Below the pieces are notes generated by a model that worked only from the letters and a program-made list of their open reading frames with translations, was not told where the DNA came from and searched no databases. From Streptomyces sp. NBC_01723 (GTDB taxonomy: Bacteria; Actinomycetota; Actinomycetes; Streptomycetales; Streptomycetaceae): a stretch of DNA of 64,000 nt. Within the stretch, counting starts at the first letter, position 1. Each line of letters begins with the position of its first letter. The stretch is from positions 2,902,001 to 2,966,000 of the forward strand of contig NZ_CP109171.1 in assembly GCF_036246005.1 (NCBI RefSeq), in the 5' to 3' direction. The position numbers and the translations under genes were made by a program. Below are positions 25,435-32,965 of the stretch, piece after piece.

Positions 25435-26820
25435 ATGACGGACCTCGACCTCACCGAGCTGACCGCGGTACAGCTCGTCGACGGTTATCGCAAGGGCGAC
25501 TTCAGCCCCGTCGAGGTGACCCGGGCGGCGCTGGACCGGGCCGAACAGATCCAGCCGGAGGTGAACGCCTTCGTGCGGCTCACCGGCGAGGAGGCGCTCG
25601 ACCGGGCCCGGCGGGCGGAGGAGCGGTGGCGGCGCGGGGAGCCGTGCGGGCGCCTGGACGGGGTGCCGGTCACGGTGAAGGACATCCTGCTGACGCGTGG
25701 TCAGCCCACCCTGCGCGGCTCCCTGGCCGTCTCGCCGGACGGCCCCTGGGACGAGGACGCGCCCTCCGTCGCCCGGCTGCGCGAGCACGGCGCGGTCTTC
25801 CTCGGCAAGACGACCACGCCCGAGTACGGCTGGAAGGGCGTGACGGACTCGCCGCTGTCCGGCATCACCCGCAACCCGCACGACCCCGCCCGTACCGCGG
25901 GCGGCTCCAGCGGGGGCGCGGCGGCTGCCGTGGCGCTCGGGGCGGGGCCGCTGGCGCTCGGCACGGACGGCGGCGGGAGCGTGCGCATCCCGGCCTCCTT
26001 CTGCGGCGTCTTCGGCCTGAAACCGACGTACGGGCGGGTGCCGCTCTACCCGGCGAGCGCGTTCGGCACCCTCGCGCACGTCGGCCCGATCACCCGGGAC
26101 GCGGCGGACGCGGCGCTGCTGCTGGACGTCATCGGCGTCCCCGACGCCCGGGACTGGTCGGCGCTGGGGCCGGCGCCCGGGTCGTACACCGAGGCCCTGG
26201 CCGGCGGTGTGCGGGGACTGCGGGTGGCGTACTCGCCCTCGCTCGGCGGGCAGGTGGCGGTACGCCCGGCGGTGGCGACGGCGGTCCGGCGTGCGGTGCA
26301 GCGGCTGGCGGAACTGGGCGCGTTCGTCGCGGAGGTGGATCCCGACTTCTCGGACCCGGTGGAGGCCTTCCACACGCTGTGGTTCAGCGGGGCGGCCCGC
26401 GTGGTGCAGCATCTGCGGGCGGGTCAGCGGGAACTGCTCGACCCGGGACTGCGGGAGATCGTCGGGGCGGGCGCCCGGTACTCGGCGCTGGAGTACCTGG
26501 CCGCGGTGGACGTCCGGATGGAGTTGGGCCGCCGGATGGGCCGCTTCCACGAGGAGTACGACCTGCTGGTCACGCCGACGCTGCCGATCACGGCGTTCGA
26601 GGCGGGCGCCGAGGTACCGAAGCGATCCGGACACCGGCGGTGGACGGGCTGGACGCCCTTCACCTACCCCTTCAACCTCACCCAGCAGCCGGCGGCATCG
26701 GTCCCGGCGGGCACCGACGCGGACGGCCTCCCCATCGGCCTCCAACTGATCGCCGCCCGCCACCGCGACGACCTGGTCCTGCGCGCGGCACACGCGCTGC
26801 AGGGGGCGGACCCGGCGTAG
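25435..26820 (+). CDS. Amidase-signature family hydrolase
   Basis: 461 residues; ATG 25435 with GGGAGG upstream, 23 bases after the dehydrogenase. The Ser-cisSer-Lys triad is complete: Lys in GVPVTVKDILL, the cis-Ser in TAGGSSGGAAAAVALG, and the nucleophile Ser in TDGGGSVRIPASFCGVFG. The protein is about the normal length for GatA-like amidases but lacks any sign of a GatB/GatC partner here, so it should be a metabolic amidase. No signal peptide. Given the neighbours (racemase-fold proteins, dehydrogenase, DUF3830, Ehu importer), it probably opens an amide or ring in an imported compound. Confidence 0.9.
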   Translation: MTDLDLTELTAVQLVDGYRKGDFSPVEVTRAALDRAEQIQPEVNAFVRLTGEEALDRARRAEERWRRGEPCGRLDGVPVTVKDILLTRGQPTLRGSLAVSPDGPWDEDAPSVARLREHGAVFLGKTTTPEYGWKGVTDSPLSGITRNPHDPARTAGGSSGGAAAAVALGAGPLALGTDGGGSVRIPASFCGVFGLKPTYGRVPLYPASAFGTLAHVGPITRDAADAALLLDVIGVPDARDWSALGPAPGSYTEALAGGVRGLRVAYSPSLGGQVAVRPAVATAVRRAVQRLAELGAFVAEVDPDFSDPVEAFHTLWFSGAARVVQHLRAGQRELLDPGLREIVGAGARYSALEYLAAVDVRMELGRRMGRFHEEYDLLVTPTLPITAFEAGAEVPKRSGHRRWTGWTPFTYPFNLTQQPAASVPAGTDADGLPIGLQLIAARHRDDLVLRAAHALQGADPA

Positions 26821-27437
26821 TCCGGGCCGCGGGTGGGCCTGGGCCGGGGGTGATCCGAGGCCGGGGGTGATCCGGGGCCGGGGGCACCCCGGCCCGACGC
26901 CGTCCCGGCCCGACGCACCCTGGGCCCAGCGCACCCTGGGCCCGGCGCACCCTGGGCCCAGCGCATCCAGGGCCCGGCAGGCAGCGGCGGACCGGCATGA
27001 GCGGCGCCCAGTCCGAGCGGGGCCCGACCTGCGGAGAACCCCGGCCCCCGCCACGCGTGGCACCCGCTCGACCCGGGCCACCACGCCCCGCCGGTCGAAG
27101 GGCCGACGCCGGCCGGCCGCGCAGGGCACGCAGGGCACGCAGGGCACGCCGGCACGCCCGCACAGCCCCCGCCCAAGACACGACGCAGCGCCCAACGAAG
27201 ACACGACGCCCCGCCCAACGGCAGAACCACGCCGCAGGGCGAGATGACCGACACCCGGCGAGGCGGCGAGGGCCCTGGCGGGAGGCCGGGACACCCAGCG
27301 GGGCCGGGCGCCCAGCGGGAGGCCGGGGCGCCCAGCGGGAGGCCAGTGCACCCGGCGAGAGGGCCAGGGGCACCCGGCGAGGAGGCCAGGGCACCCGGCG
27401 ACGGACCCCCGTCCTCCCCCGCCCCACCGCCGGAGGC
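26821..27437. repeat. Gene-free region of low-complexity GC-rich tandem repeats
   Basis: 617 bases with no ribosome sites or credible codon pattern. Three repeat tracts stand out: a 16-base unit GCACCCTGGGCCCAGC repeated three to four times (26915-26978), a 9-base unit GCAGGGCAC three times (27121-27147), and longer GGCGCCCAGCGGGAGG units (27307-27345 and further degenerate copies to 27400). Long open frames here are an effect of extreme GC. The tract separates the convergent amidase and DUF3830 genes. Confidence 0.7.
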
Positions 27438-27932
27438 CTACGCGCGGCGGAAGCTGAGGGTCTCCCCCGCCGCCCCCGTACGCCACAGGTCGTTGCAGGC
27501 CTCGGCCATCGCGGGCAGGCCCTCGACGATCTGGCCCCAGACGGTGCCGGGGACCCAGCCGACGTCGGCGTTGAGCAGGAGGTTGTTGCGCTCGTAGAAG
27601 AGGGCGAGGTCGACGAGGGTGGTGCCCGCGCGGACCTCCCGGTCGTAGCCGTACGCCTTGGTGCCCAATTCGGCGCCGGCGAAGGCGAAGTAGCACAGAT
27701 CGCCCGGAATGGGCGTTACCGTCGGATTCTCCAGTGGTGGTTCGGATGTCGCGAAGGGCGGGAAGAGGGCGTAGATCTCGTTGCGCGCGTATTTGGCGTG
27801 ATACACGTCGCTGCCGAGAGGGAGGGCGTCCCAGACGGCCTTGCAGGTGATCGGGGCCCGGTCGTCGAGCAGTTGGGCCGTGCAGGTGATTCCGCGCTTG
27901 ACCAGCGAGACTTCGATGTAGCGATCAGCCAT
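27438..27932 (-). CDS. DUF3830 family protein
   Basis: 164 residues from ATG 27932 (GGAGG directly in front, spacing very short). The sequence DRYIEVSLVKRGITCTAQLL, AVWDALPLGSDVYHAKYARN, EIYALFPPF and PGDLCYFAFAG fits DUF3830, a cyclophilin-like beta-barrel family of unknown biochemical role. I recall DUF3830 genes with Asp/Glu-racemase-type enzymes and ABC importers in other bacteria, which matches this cluster. No signal peptide. It is divergent from the EhuB-like gene; the shared promoter region has a short palindrome. Confidence 0.75.
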   Translation of the reverse strand: MADRYIEVSLVKRGITCTAQLLDDRAPITCKAVWDALPLGSDVYHAKYARNEIYALFPPFATSEPPLENPTVTPIPGDLCYFAFAGAELGTKAYGYDREVRAGTTLVDLALFYERNNLLLNADVGWVPGTVWGQIVEGLPAMAEACNDLWRTGAAGETLSFRRA

Positions 27933-27988
27933 GCCTCCATGGCAGTGCCCCGCGGCCCCGCGGTCAAGGGCGCCGGGCCGAGGTATCG

Positions 27989-28002
27989 GACTGAAAACAG
28001 TC
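27989..28002. promoter_or_regulatory. Inverted repeat between DUF3830 and ehuB
   Basis: GACTG, AAAA, CAGTC forms a perfect five-base inverted repeat midway between two divergent genes of the uptake cluster. It is a possible half of an IclR operator. Confidence 0.35.
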
Positions 28003-28038
28003 GGCATAACCCTTCCCCCATCGGGTAGCTGCGCGCCC

Positions 28039-28968
28039 ATGGCTCCACCACACAGAACCCCTCCATGGGGTATATCCGACCAAAGGCCCAGGACAGCCGG
28101 GCCCACACGCCGGTCGCTGCTCGCGGGGGTCGCGGCGCTCGGCGCACTGGGGGCGGCCGGCTGCTCGCGGGTGGCCACCGCGTCCGACGTGGAAGGCGGT
28201 GACCTTCTCGACCGGCTCAGGGCACAGGGCGTCGCCCGGCTCGGCATAGCGGGCGAGATCCCCTTCGGCTACATCGACAAGAACGGTGAGCTGACCGGCG
28301 AGGCTCCGGAGCTGGCCAAGGTCATCTTCAAGCGCCTCGGAGTGGACCGGGTGCAGCCGGTGCCGACGGAGTTCGGTTCGCTCATCCCGGGGCTGGCGTC
28401 GCAGCAGTTCGACGTCGTGGCGGCCGGGATGTACATCAACCCCGAGCGCTGCCAGCAGGTCATCTTCTCCGACCCCGACTACCAGATGCTCGACGCGTAC
28501 ATCGTGCGCAAGGGCAACCCGCTCGGGCTGCGCAACTACAAGGACGTCGTCGAGAAGAAGGCCAAGTTCGCGACCGGCACCGGCTACGCCGAGATCGCCT
28601 ACGCGGTGGAGCACGGGTACAAAGAGGACGACATCCTGATCGTCCCCGACCAGGTGGCCGGCCTCAACGCCGTCGAGTCCGGGCGCGTGGACGTCTTCGC
28701 GGGAACGGCGCTGACCGTCCGCGAGGTGGTCAAGAAGTCCAGCAAGGCGGAGGCGACCGAGGCCTTCGCACCGCTCGTCGACGGCAAGCCGCACGTCGAC
28801 GGCGGCGGTTTCGCCTTCCGTCCGGACGAGACCAACCTGCGGGACGCCTTCAACGTCGAGCTGCAGAAGCTCAAGAAGAGCGGCGAACTGCTGCGCATCC
28901 TCAAGCCCTTCGGTTTCACCGAGAACGAGATGACCGATCTGACCGCGAAGGAGCTGTGCGGCGGATGA
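28039..28968 (+). CDS. ehuB: EhuB-like solute-binding lipoprotein of an ABC importer
   Basis: 309 residues from ATG 28039. RRSLLAGVAALGALGAAGC is a Tat-type lipoprotein signal: twin Arg and the lipobox LGAAGC. The rest is a type 3 periplasmic-binding fold (SBP_bac_3): ARLGIAGEIPFGYIDKNGE, TGEAPELAKVIFKRLGV, DVVAAGMYINPERC, VFAGTALTVREVV. This wording is very close to EhuB, the ectoine/hydroxyectoine receptor, although ligand residues cannot be checked here. Its stop overlaps the permease start (ATGA). With EhuC, EhuD and EhuA it should import a small zwitterion or amino-acid-like compound. Confidence 0.8.
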   Translation: MAPPHRTPPWGISDQRPRTAGPTRRSLLAGVAALGALGAAGCSRVATASDVEGGDLLDRLRAQGVARLGIAGEIPFGYIDKNGELTGEAPELAKVIFKRLGVDRVQPVPTEFGSLIPGLASQQFDVVAAGMYINPERCQQVIFSDPDYQMLDAYIVRKGNPLGLRNYKDVVEKKAKFATGTGYAEIAYAVEHGYKEDDILIVPDQVAGLNAVESGRVDVFAGTALTVREVVKKSSKAEATEAFAPLVDGKPHVDGGGFAFRPDETNLRDAFNVELQKLKKSGELLRILKPFGFTENEMTDLTAKELCGG

Positions 28969-29666
28969 CCTCGGGACTGTGGGAACTCGTACTCCAGGGT
29001 GTCTGGGTCACCATCCAGCTGCTCTTCTTCAGCACCCTGCTGGCGACGGCCGTCTCCTTCGTGGTCGGCATCGCGCGCACCCACCGGCTGTGGGTCGTCC
29101 GCTTCCTCGCGGGCTTCTACACCGAGGTGTTCCGCGGCACCTCCGCGCTGGTGATGATCTTCTGGGTGTTCTTCGTGCTGCCCCCGGCCTTCGGCTGGCA
29201 GCTGGTGCCGATGTGGGCGGGCACCCTGGCGCTGGGCCTGACCTACGGGGCGTACGGCTCCGAGATCGTGCGCGGCTCGCTCGCCGCGGTCGATCCGGCG
29301 CAGCGGGAGGGCGGCATCGCGCTGAGCTTCACTCCCTGGCAGCGGATGAAGCTGATCATGCTGCCGCAGGCCGTGCCGGAGATGATCCCGCCGTTCTCCA
29401 ACCTGCTGATCGAGCTGCTCAAGGGCACCGCCCTGGTCTCGATCATGGGCATGGGCGACCTGGCGTTCAGCGGCAACCTGGTGCGGCTGGCGCTCCAGGA
29501 GAGCGCGGAGATCTACACGTACATCCTGCTGATCTACTTCGTGATCGCGTTCCTGCTCACGCGGGTGATGCGCGGCCTGGAGAAGAAGCTGAAGGCGGGC
29601 GTCGGGAAGGCGCCGAAGAAGACGGCGGCCGCCGTGCGCGTGCCTGAGGGAAGTGGTGTGTCGTGA
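28965..29666 (+). CDS. ehuC: EhuC-like amino-acid-type ABC transporter permease
   Basis: 233 residues, ATG 28965 overlapping the ehuB stop. Five or so membrane helices, with the permease EAA loop as EGGIALSFTPWQRMKLIMLP (EAA---G consensus). FYTEVFRGTSALVMIF is the usual RGTPLLV-type entry of polar amino acid permeases. The C-terminal Lys/Ala tail is cytoplasmic. Forms the channel with EhuD. Its stop overlaps the ehuD start, so the four ehu genes are one operon. Confidence 0.9.
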   Translation: MTSGLWELVLQGVWVTIQLLFFSTLLATAVSFVVGIARTHRLWVVRFLAGFYTEVFRGTSALVMIFWVFFVLPPAFGWQLVPMWAGTLALGLTYGAYGSEIVRGSLAAVDPAQREGGIALSFTPWQRMKLIMLPQAVPEMIPPFSNLLIELLKGTALVSIMGMGDLAFSGNLVRLALQESAEIYTYILLIYFVIAFLLTRVMRGLEKKLKAGVGKAPKKTAAAVRVPEGSGVS

Positions 29667-30313
29667 ACTGGGACTGGAGCGCGGTCTCCGACTTCATGCC
29701 GCACTTCTGGGACGGTCTGCTGGTCACCCTGCAGATCCTGGTCCTCGGCTCGCTGGTCTCGTTCGGCCTGGGCCTGGTGTGGGCGCTGCTGATGCGGGTG
29801 CCGAGCCGCTGGGTGACCTGGCCGGTCGGCATCGTCACCGAGTTCGTCCGGAACACCCCGCTGCTGGTGCAGCTGTTCTTCCTCTTCTACGTGCTGCCCG
29901 AGTGGAACATCACCTTCTCGGCGCTCACCACCGGTGTGGTCGCCATCGGCCTGCACTACTCGACGTACACGATGCAGGTCTACCGGGCCGGCATCGAGGC
30001 GGTGCCGGTCGGCCAGTGGGAGGCCGCGACGGCGCTCAACCTGCCGCTGCGGCGGACGTGGACGGCGGTCATCCTGCCGCAGGCCATCCGCCGTGTGGTG
30101 CCCGCCCTCGGCAACTACGTGATCTCCATGCTCAAGGACACGCCGCTGCTGATGGCGATCACGGTGCTGGAGATGCTCGGCGAGGCCCGGCTGTTCTCGC
30201 AGCAGAACTTCCAGTTCACCGAGCCCCTCACGGTGATCGGTGTGGCCTTCATCATCATCTCCTACCTGGCCTCCCTTGCCCTGCGAGCCCTGGAGCGACG
30301 CCTTGTCCACTGA
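29663..30313 (+). CDS. ehuD: EhuD-like amino-acid-type ABC transporter permease
   Basis: 216 residues from a GTG overlapping the ehuC stop. It has about five helices; TEFVRNTPLLVQLFFLFYVL is the R-x-TPLLVQ family string, and EAATALNLPLRRTWTAVILP is the EAA coupling loop. The second subunit of the importer pore. The end overlaps the TTG start of the ATPase gene. Confidence 0.9.
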   Translation: MNWDWSAVSDFMPHFWDGLLVTLQILVLGSLVSFGLGLVWALLMRVPSRWVTWPVGIVTEFVRNTPLLVQLFFLFYVLPEWNITFSALTTGVVAIGLHYSTYTMQVYRAGIEAVPVGQWEAATALNLPLRRTWTAVILPQAIRRVVPALGNYVISMLKDTPLLMAITVLEMLGEARLFSQQNFQFTEPLTVIGVAFIIISYLASLALRALERRLVH

Positions 30314-31088
30314 CACTCTTCCCAACCCCGAGAAAAGCCCCGAGCGAGGCGGCTCCGAGCTGATCCGCCTGGACCGGGTCACCAAGCGGTTCGGGGACAA
30401 CACCGTCCTCGACAACCTCGACTTCGCCGTGGACGCGGGCAAGCACGTCACCCTGATCGGGCCGTCCGGCTCGGGCAAGACGACGATCCTGCGGCTGCTG
30501 ATGACGCTGCTCAAGCCCGACGAGGGCACGATCACCGTGGACGGACAGAAGCTGTTCCCGGCGACCGAGAAGGAGCGTCGGGAGGCGCGCAAGCAGATCG
30601 GGATGGTGTTCCAGCAGTTCAACCTGTTCCCGAACATGACGGTGCTGCGCAACATCACCGAGGCGCCGGTCACCGTGCTCGGCCTGTCCAAGGACGAGGC
30701 GGTGGAGCGGGCCAGGGAGCTGCTCGACATGGTGGGCCTCGGCGACAAGTGCGACGCCCACCCGGCCCAGCTCTCCGGCGGTCAGCAGCAGCGGGTGGCG
30801 ATCGCCCGGGCGCTGGCGATGCGGCCGAAGGTGCTGCTCCTCGACGAGGTGACCTCGGCGCTCGACCCCGAGCTGGTCGCGGGCGTCCTCGACCTGCTCC
30901 GGGACATCGCCCGCAGCACGGACATCACCATGCTGTGCGTGACCCACGAGATGAACTTCGCCCGGGACATCTCGGACCAGGTGCTGATGTTCGACTCGGG
31001 CCGGGTCATAGAGGCCGGCCCGCCGGAGAAGATCTTCAGCGAGCCGGAGCACGACCGGACGCGGGAGTTTCTCAGCGCGGTCCTGTAA
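30303..31088 (+). CDS. ehuA: EhuA-like ABC transporter ATP-binding protein
   Basis: About 261 residues. The start is a TTG at 30303 inside the end of ehuD, supported by GGAG eight bases before it; no ATG or GTG fits. Walker A is GPSGSGKTT, Q-loop is in FQQFNLFPN, the signature is LSGGQQQR, Walker B is VLLLDEVTSALD (VTSALD instead of PTSALD), and the switch His is in CVTHEMNFAR. It is the single ATPase that powers EhuC/EhuD, acting as a homodimer at the membrane. A strong hairpin follows the stop. Confidence 0.92.
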   Translation: MSTDTLPNPEKSPERGGSELIRLDRVTKRFGDNTVLDNLDFAVDAGKHVTLIGPSGSGKTTILRLLMTLLKPDEGTITVDGQKLFPATEKERREARKQIGMVFQQFNLFPNMTVLRNITEAPVTVLGLSKDEAVERARELLDMVGLGDKCDAHPAQLSGGQQQRVAIARALAMRPKVLLLDEVTSALDPELVAGVLDLLRDIARSTDITMLCVTHEMNFARDISDQVLMFDSGRVIEAGPPEKIFSEPEHDRTREFLSAVL

Positions 31089-31099
31089 TTGCACGGTGC

Positions 31100-31138
31100 G
31101 CCTGCCCCAACGTCCGAGGTCGGGGCGTTGGGGCAGGC
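31100..31138 (+). terminator. Terminator of the ehu operon
   Basis: GCCTGCCCCAACG (31100-31112) pairs perfectly with CGTTGGGGCAGGC (31126-31138) around a 13-base loop, 11 bases after the ehuA stop. It separates the transporter from the IclR gene. Confidence 0.8.
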
Positions 31139-31269
31139 CACTGGCATGTGCCAGAGGTCCTGCGCCGCAGATGAGGGCCCCGAAATCCGGTCAACACGCC
31201 CTCACGAGAGGCCTCTTGGCGGCTATCGTGAAAGCCGGGATGCACCAGCGAGCGCAGGGGGAGACCACC

Positions 31270-32028
31270 GTGGCGCTGCAGCACAGGCCGACCGCGCCGC
31301 ACCACTCGGCCCAGGACGCCCTGCGTGTCCTGGAGACGGTGACGCGGCACACCTCCGGGGCCACCGCCGTCGAACTCGGCCGCGGCTCCGGTCTCGACCA
31401 GGAGCGGCTGACCGCGCTCCTGCGCATGCTGCGCCGCGAGGGCTACGTCGAGCAGACCGCCGACGGTGCGTACGTCACCGGTGAGGCCCTGGCCCGCCTG
31501 GGCTCGGCCGACGGACGCGAGCAGGCGGTGCGGGACAAGCTCCAGCGCACCCTGGACCGGCTGCGCGACTCGGTGGGCGCCGCCGTCTACATCAGCCGGT
31601 ACGTCGACGGCGAGGTCAGCGTCACCCACTACGCGGACAGCCCGACCACGCCCAAGGTCAACGAGTGGGTGGACTTCCGGGTCTCGGCGCACGCCACCGC
31701 GGTCGGCAAGAGCCTGCTGACCCAGCTGGACCACGCGGGCCGCCGCGACCATCTGGCCCGGCACAGGATGGCCCGGCTGACCTCGCGCACCATCACCAGC
31801 GACGCGCTCCTGATGTCCCGGCTGGAGTCCCAGCCGCCCACCGTGCCGGTCCTCGACCTCCAGGAGTACGCGGTGGGCACGGTCTGCGCGGCCGTCCCGA
31901 TCACGGCCGGCTCCTCCGTGGGCTGTCTGGCCCTGTCGCTCCCGGTGGAGCAGGCGCACCGGCTGCGCGAGGCGGCGGACGAGCTGAACCGGAACGCGGC
32001 ACCGGTGCTGCTGTCACTGACGATCTAG
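31270..32028 (+). CDS. IclR-family transcriptional regulator
   Basis: 252 residues from a GTG with GGGGGAG six bases upstream; ATG 31240 is in frame but has no ribosome site. N-terminal winged HTH: AQDALRVLETVTRHTSGATA, ELGRGSGLDQERLTALLRML, EGYVEQTADGAYV. C-terminal ligand-binding domain: VYISRYVDGEVSVTHYADS, SAHATAVGKSLLTQL, EYAVGTVCAAVPITAGSSVG. IclR proteins usually control adjacent catabolic operons and respond to small carboxylates; here the ehu operon and the racemase/amidase genes are the obvious targets. Confidence 0.9.
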   Translation: MALQHRPTAPHHSAQDALRVLETVTRHTSGATAVELGRGSGLDQERLTALLRMLRREGYVEQTADGAYVTGEALARLGSADGREQAVRDKLQRTLDRLRDSVGAAVYISRYVDGEVSVTHYADSPTTPKVNEWVDFRVSAHATAVGKSLLTQLDHAGRRDHLARHRMARLTSRTITSDALLMSRLESQPPTVPVLDLQEYAVGTVCAAVPITAGSSVGCLALSLPVEQAHRLREAADELNRNAAPVLLSLTI

Positions 32029-32038
32029 CTCGCGCCGC

Positions 32039-32073
32039 GGTGGTCGGGAGCACCCCCCGGGACCGGGTAGTAT
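32039..32073 (+). promoter_or_regulatory. Conserved upstream module of tRNA-Lys copy 2
   Basis: GGTGGT, then GGAGCACC, CCGG and CGGGTAGTAT are shared at identical spacing with the region before copy 3 (35579-35613). TAGTAT at 32068-32073 would be the -10 box. Confidence 0.5.
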
Positions 32074-32115
32074 TTTCGTCGTCGCCGACCGCGGGAAGCG
32101 GACGGCGGGAGTCAT

Positions 32116-32189
32116 GCGCCGCTAGCTCAGTTGGTTAGAGCAGCTGACTCTTAATCAGCGGGTCCGGGGTTCGAGTCCCTGGCGGCGCA
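32116..32189 (+). tRNA. tRNA-Lys (anticodon CTT), copy 2
   Basis: 74 bases, cloverleaf as in the 19455 copy, with GCTGACTCTTAATCAGC as the anticodon arm and discriminator A; identical in sequence to the other two copies. It lies between the IclR gene and the LPMO gene and is followed by a perfect hairpin. Confidence 0.97.
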
Positions 32190-32195
32190 CAGCAC

Positions 32196-32227
32196 AAGGT
32201 CCCCCTCGCTCCGGCGAGGGGGACCTT
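32196..32227. terminator. Bidirectional terminator between tRNA-Lys and LPMO gene
   Basis: AAGGTCCCCCTCGC and its exact complement GCGAGGGGGACCTT enclose a TCCG tetraloop; 14-pair stem. It serves the tRNA on the plus strand and the LPMO gene on the minus strand. Confidence 0.8.
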
Positions 32228-32243
32228 GCTCGTTTCCGCCCGA

Positions 32244-32849
32244 TCAGAAGGTGATGTCCGAGCACGCGTAGAACGCGTTGCCCGTGTCGGCGATCGTCCA
32301 GACCGCGACGATCACGTGGCGTCCACTCAGCCCGGACGGCAGGGTGCCGGTGTGGGAGAGCGTGGCCGGCGGCTGCTGGTTGTTGTAGGGCACCGTGAAG
32401 AACGGTGTCAGGTTGAGGTCGGACCGGGCCAGGTTGTGGTTCTGGTTCCAGCCCGGCTTGGTGACGTAGTACTTGAAGTCGGTCGTGGCGTGCCGGGCGG
32501 TGAACTGCCAGCGGAAGGTGTAGCTCTGCCCGCCGTTCACCTTGGTGGCGGGCCACGCCTGGCCGTTGGGCTGCTTGGGGCTGTCCAGCGGGGCGAACGA
32601 GCCGACACCCGCGGAACAGATCTTCCCGTCGGCCGGCCCGGCGGCCGGGAAGCCCTTGGGGCCCTCGACGCTCTGCGGCTCCCACTGGATGGAGCCGCAC
32701 CCGGTGACGGTGCCGTTCTGGCACACCTTCTGCCGGCTGACGGGCAGGTCGGTGTAGCCGTGACCGGTGGCGCCGCCGGACGAGAGCACGAGGGCTCCGG
32801 TGGTCGCCATACCCACCGCGGCGGCGTAGATCTTGGTCCTTGTGCGCAT
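32244..32849 (-). CDS. lpmP: AA10 lytic polysaccharide monooxygenase (LpmP-like)
   Basis: 201 residues from ATG 32849, with AGGAGC upstream. A signal peptide (KIYAAAVGMATTGALVLSSG...TG) should be removed to expose His1 of HGYTDLPVSRQKVC; this N-terminal histidine and the second one in FTARHATTDFKYYVTK form the copper histidine brace. Cys pairs and FYACSDITF at the end fit AA10. No binding module. In S. coelicolor the orthologous LPMO beside cslA (named LpmP) is linked to tip glycan deposition by opening the wall polymers; that role is from memory. It oxidises chitin or cellulose outside the cell. Confidence 0.9.
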   Translation of the reverse strand: MRTRTKIYAAAVGMATTGALVLSSGGATGHGYTDLPVSRQKVCQNGTVTGCGSIQWEPQSVEGPKGFPAAGPADGKICSAGVGSFAPLDSPKQPNGQAWPATKVNGGQSYTFRWQFTARHATTDFKYYVTKPGWNQNHNLARSDLNLTPFFTVPYNNQQPPATLSHTGTLPSGLSGRHVIVAVWTIADTGNAFYACSDITF

Positions 32850-32965
32850 ACTGCTGCTCCTGTGACGTGTGGGGAAGTTCAGCGAGCCGTGCAGGTCTAG
32901 ACCAAGTCTCAGATTATTGCCGTGAGTTGAACATGTCCATACCAATAGCGGAACCCGCTCGCCCC

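Noticed and set aside
26867..27597. Several long open frames in the repeat-rich gap
   Set aside because: Low-complexity GC composition leaves all frames open; products are Arg/Pro/Gly-rich and repetitive with no ribosome site.
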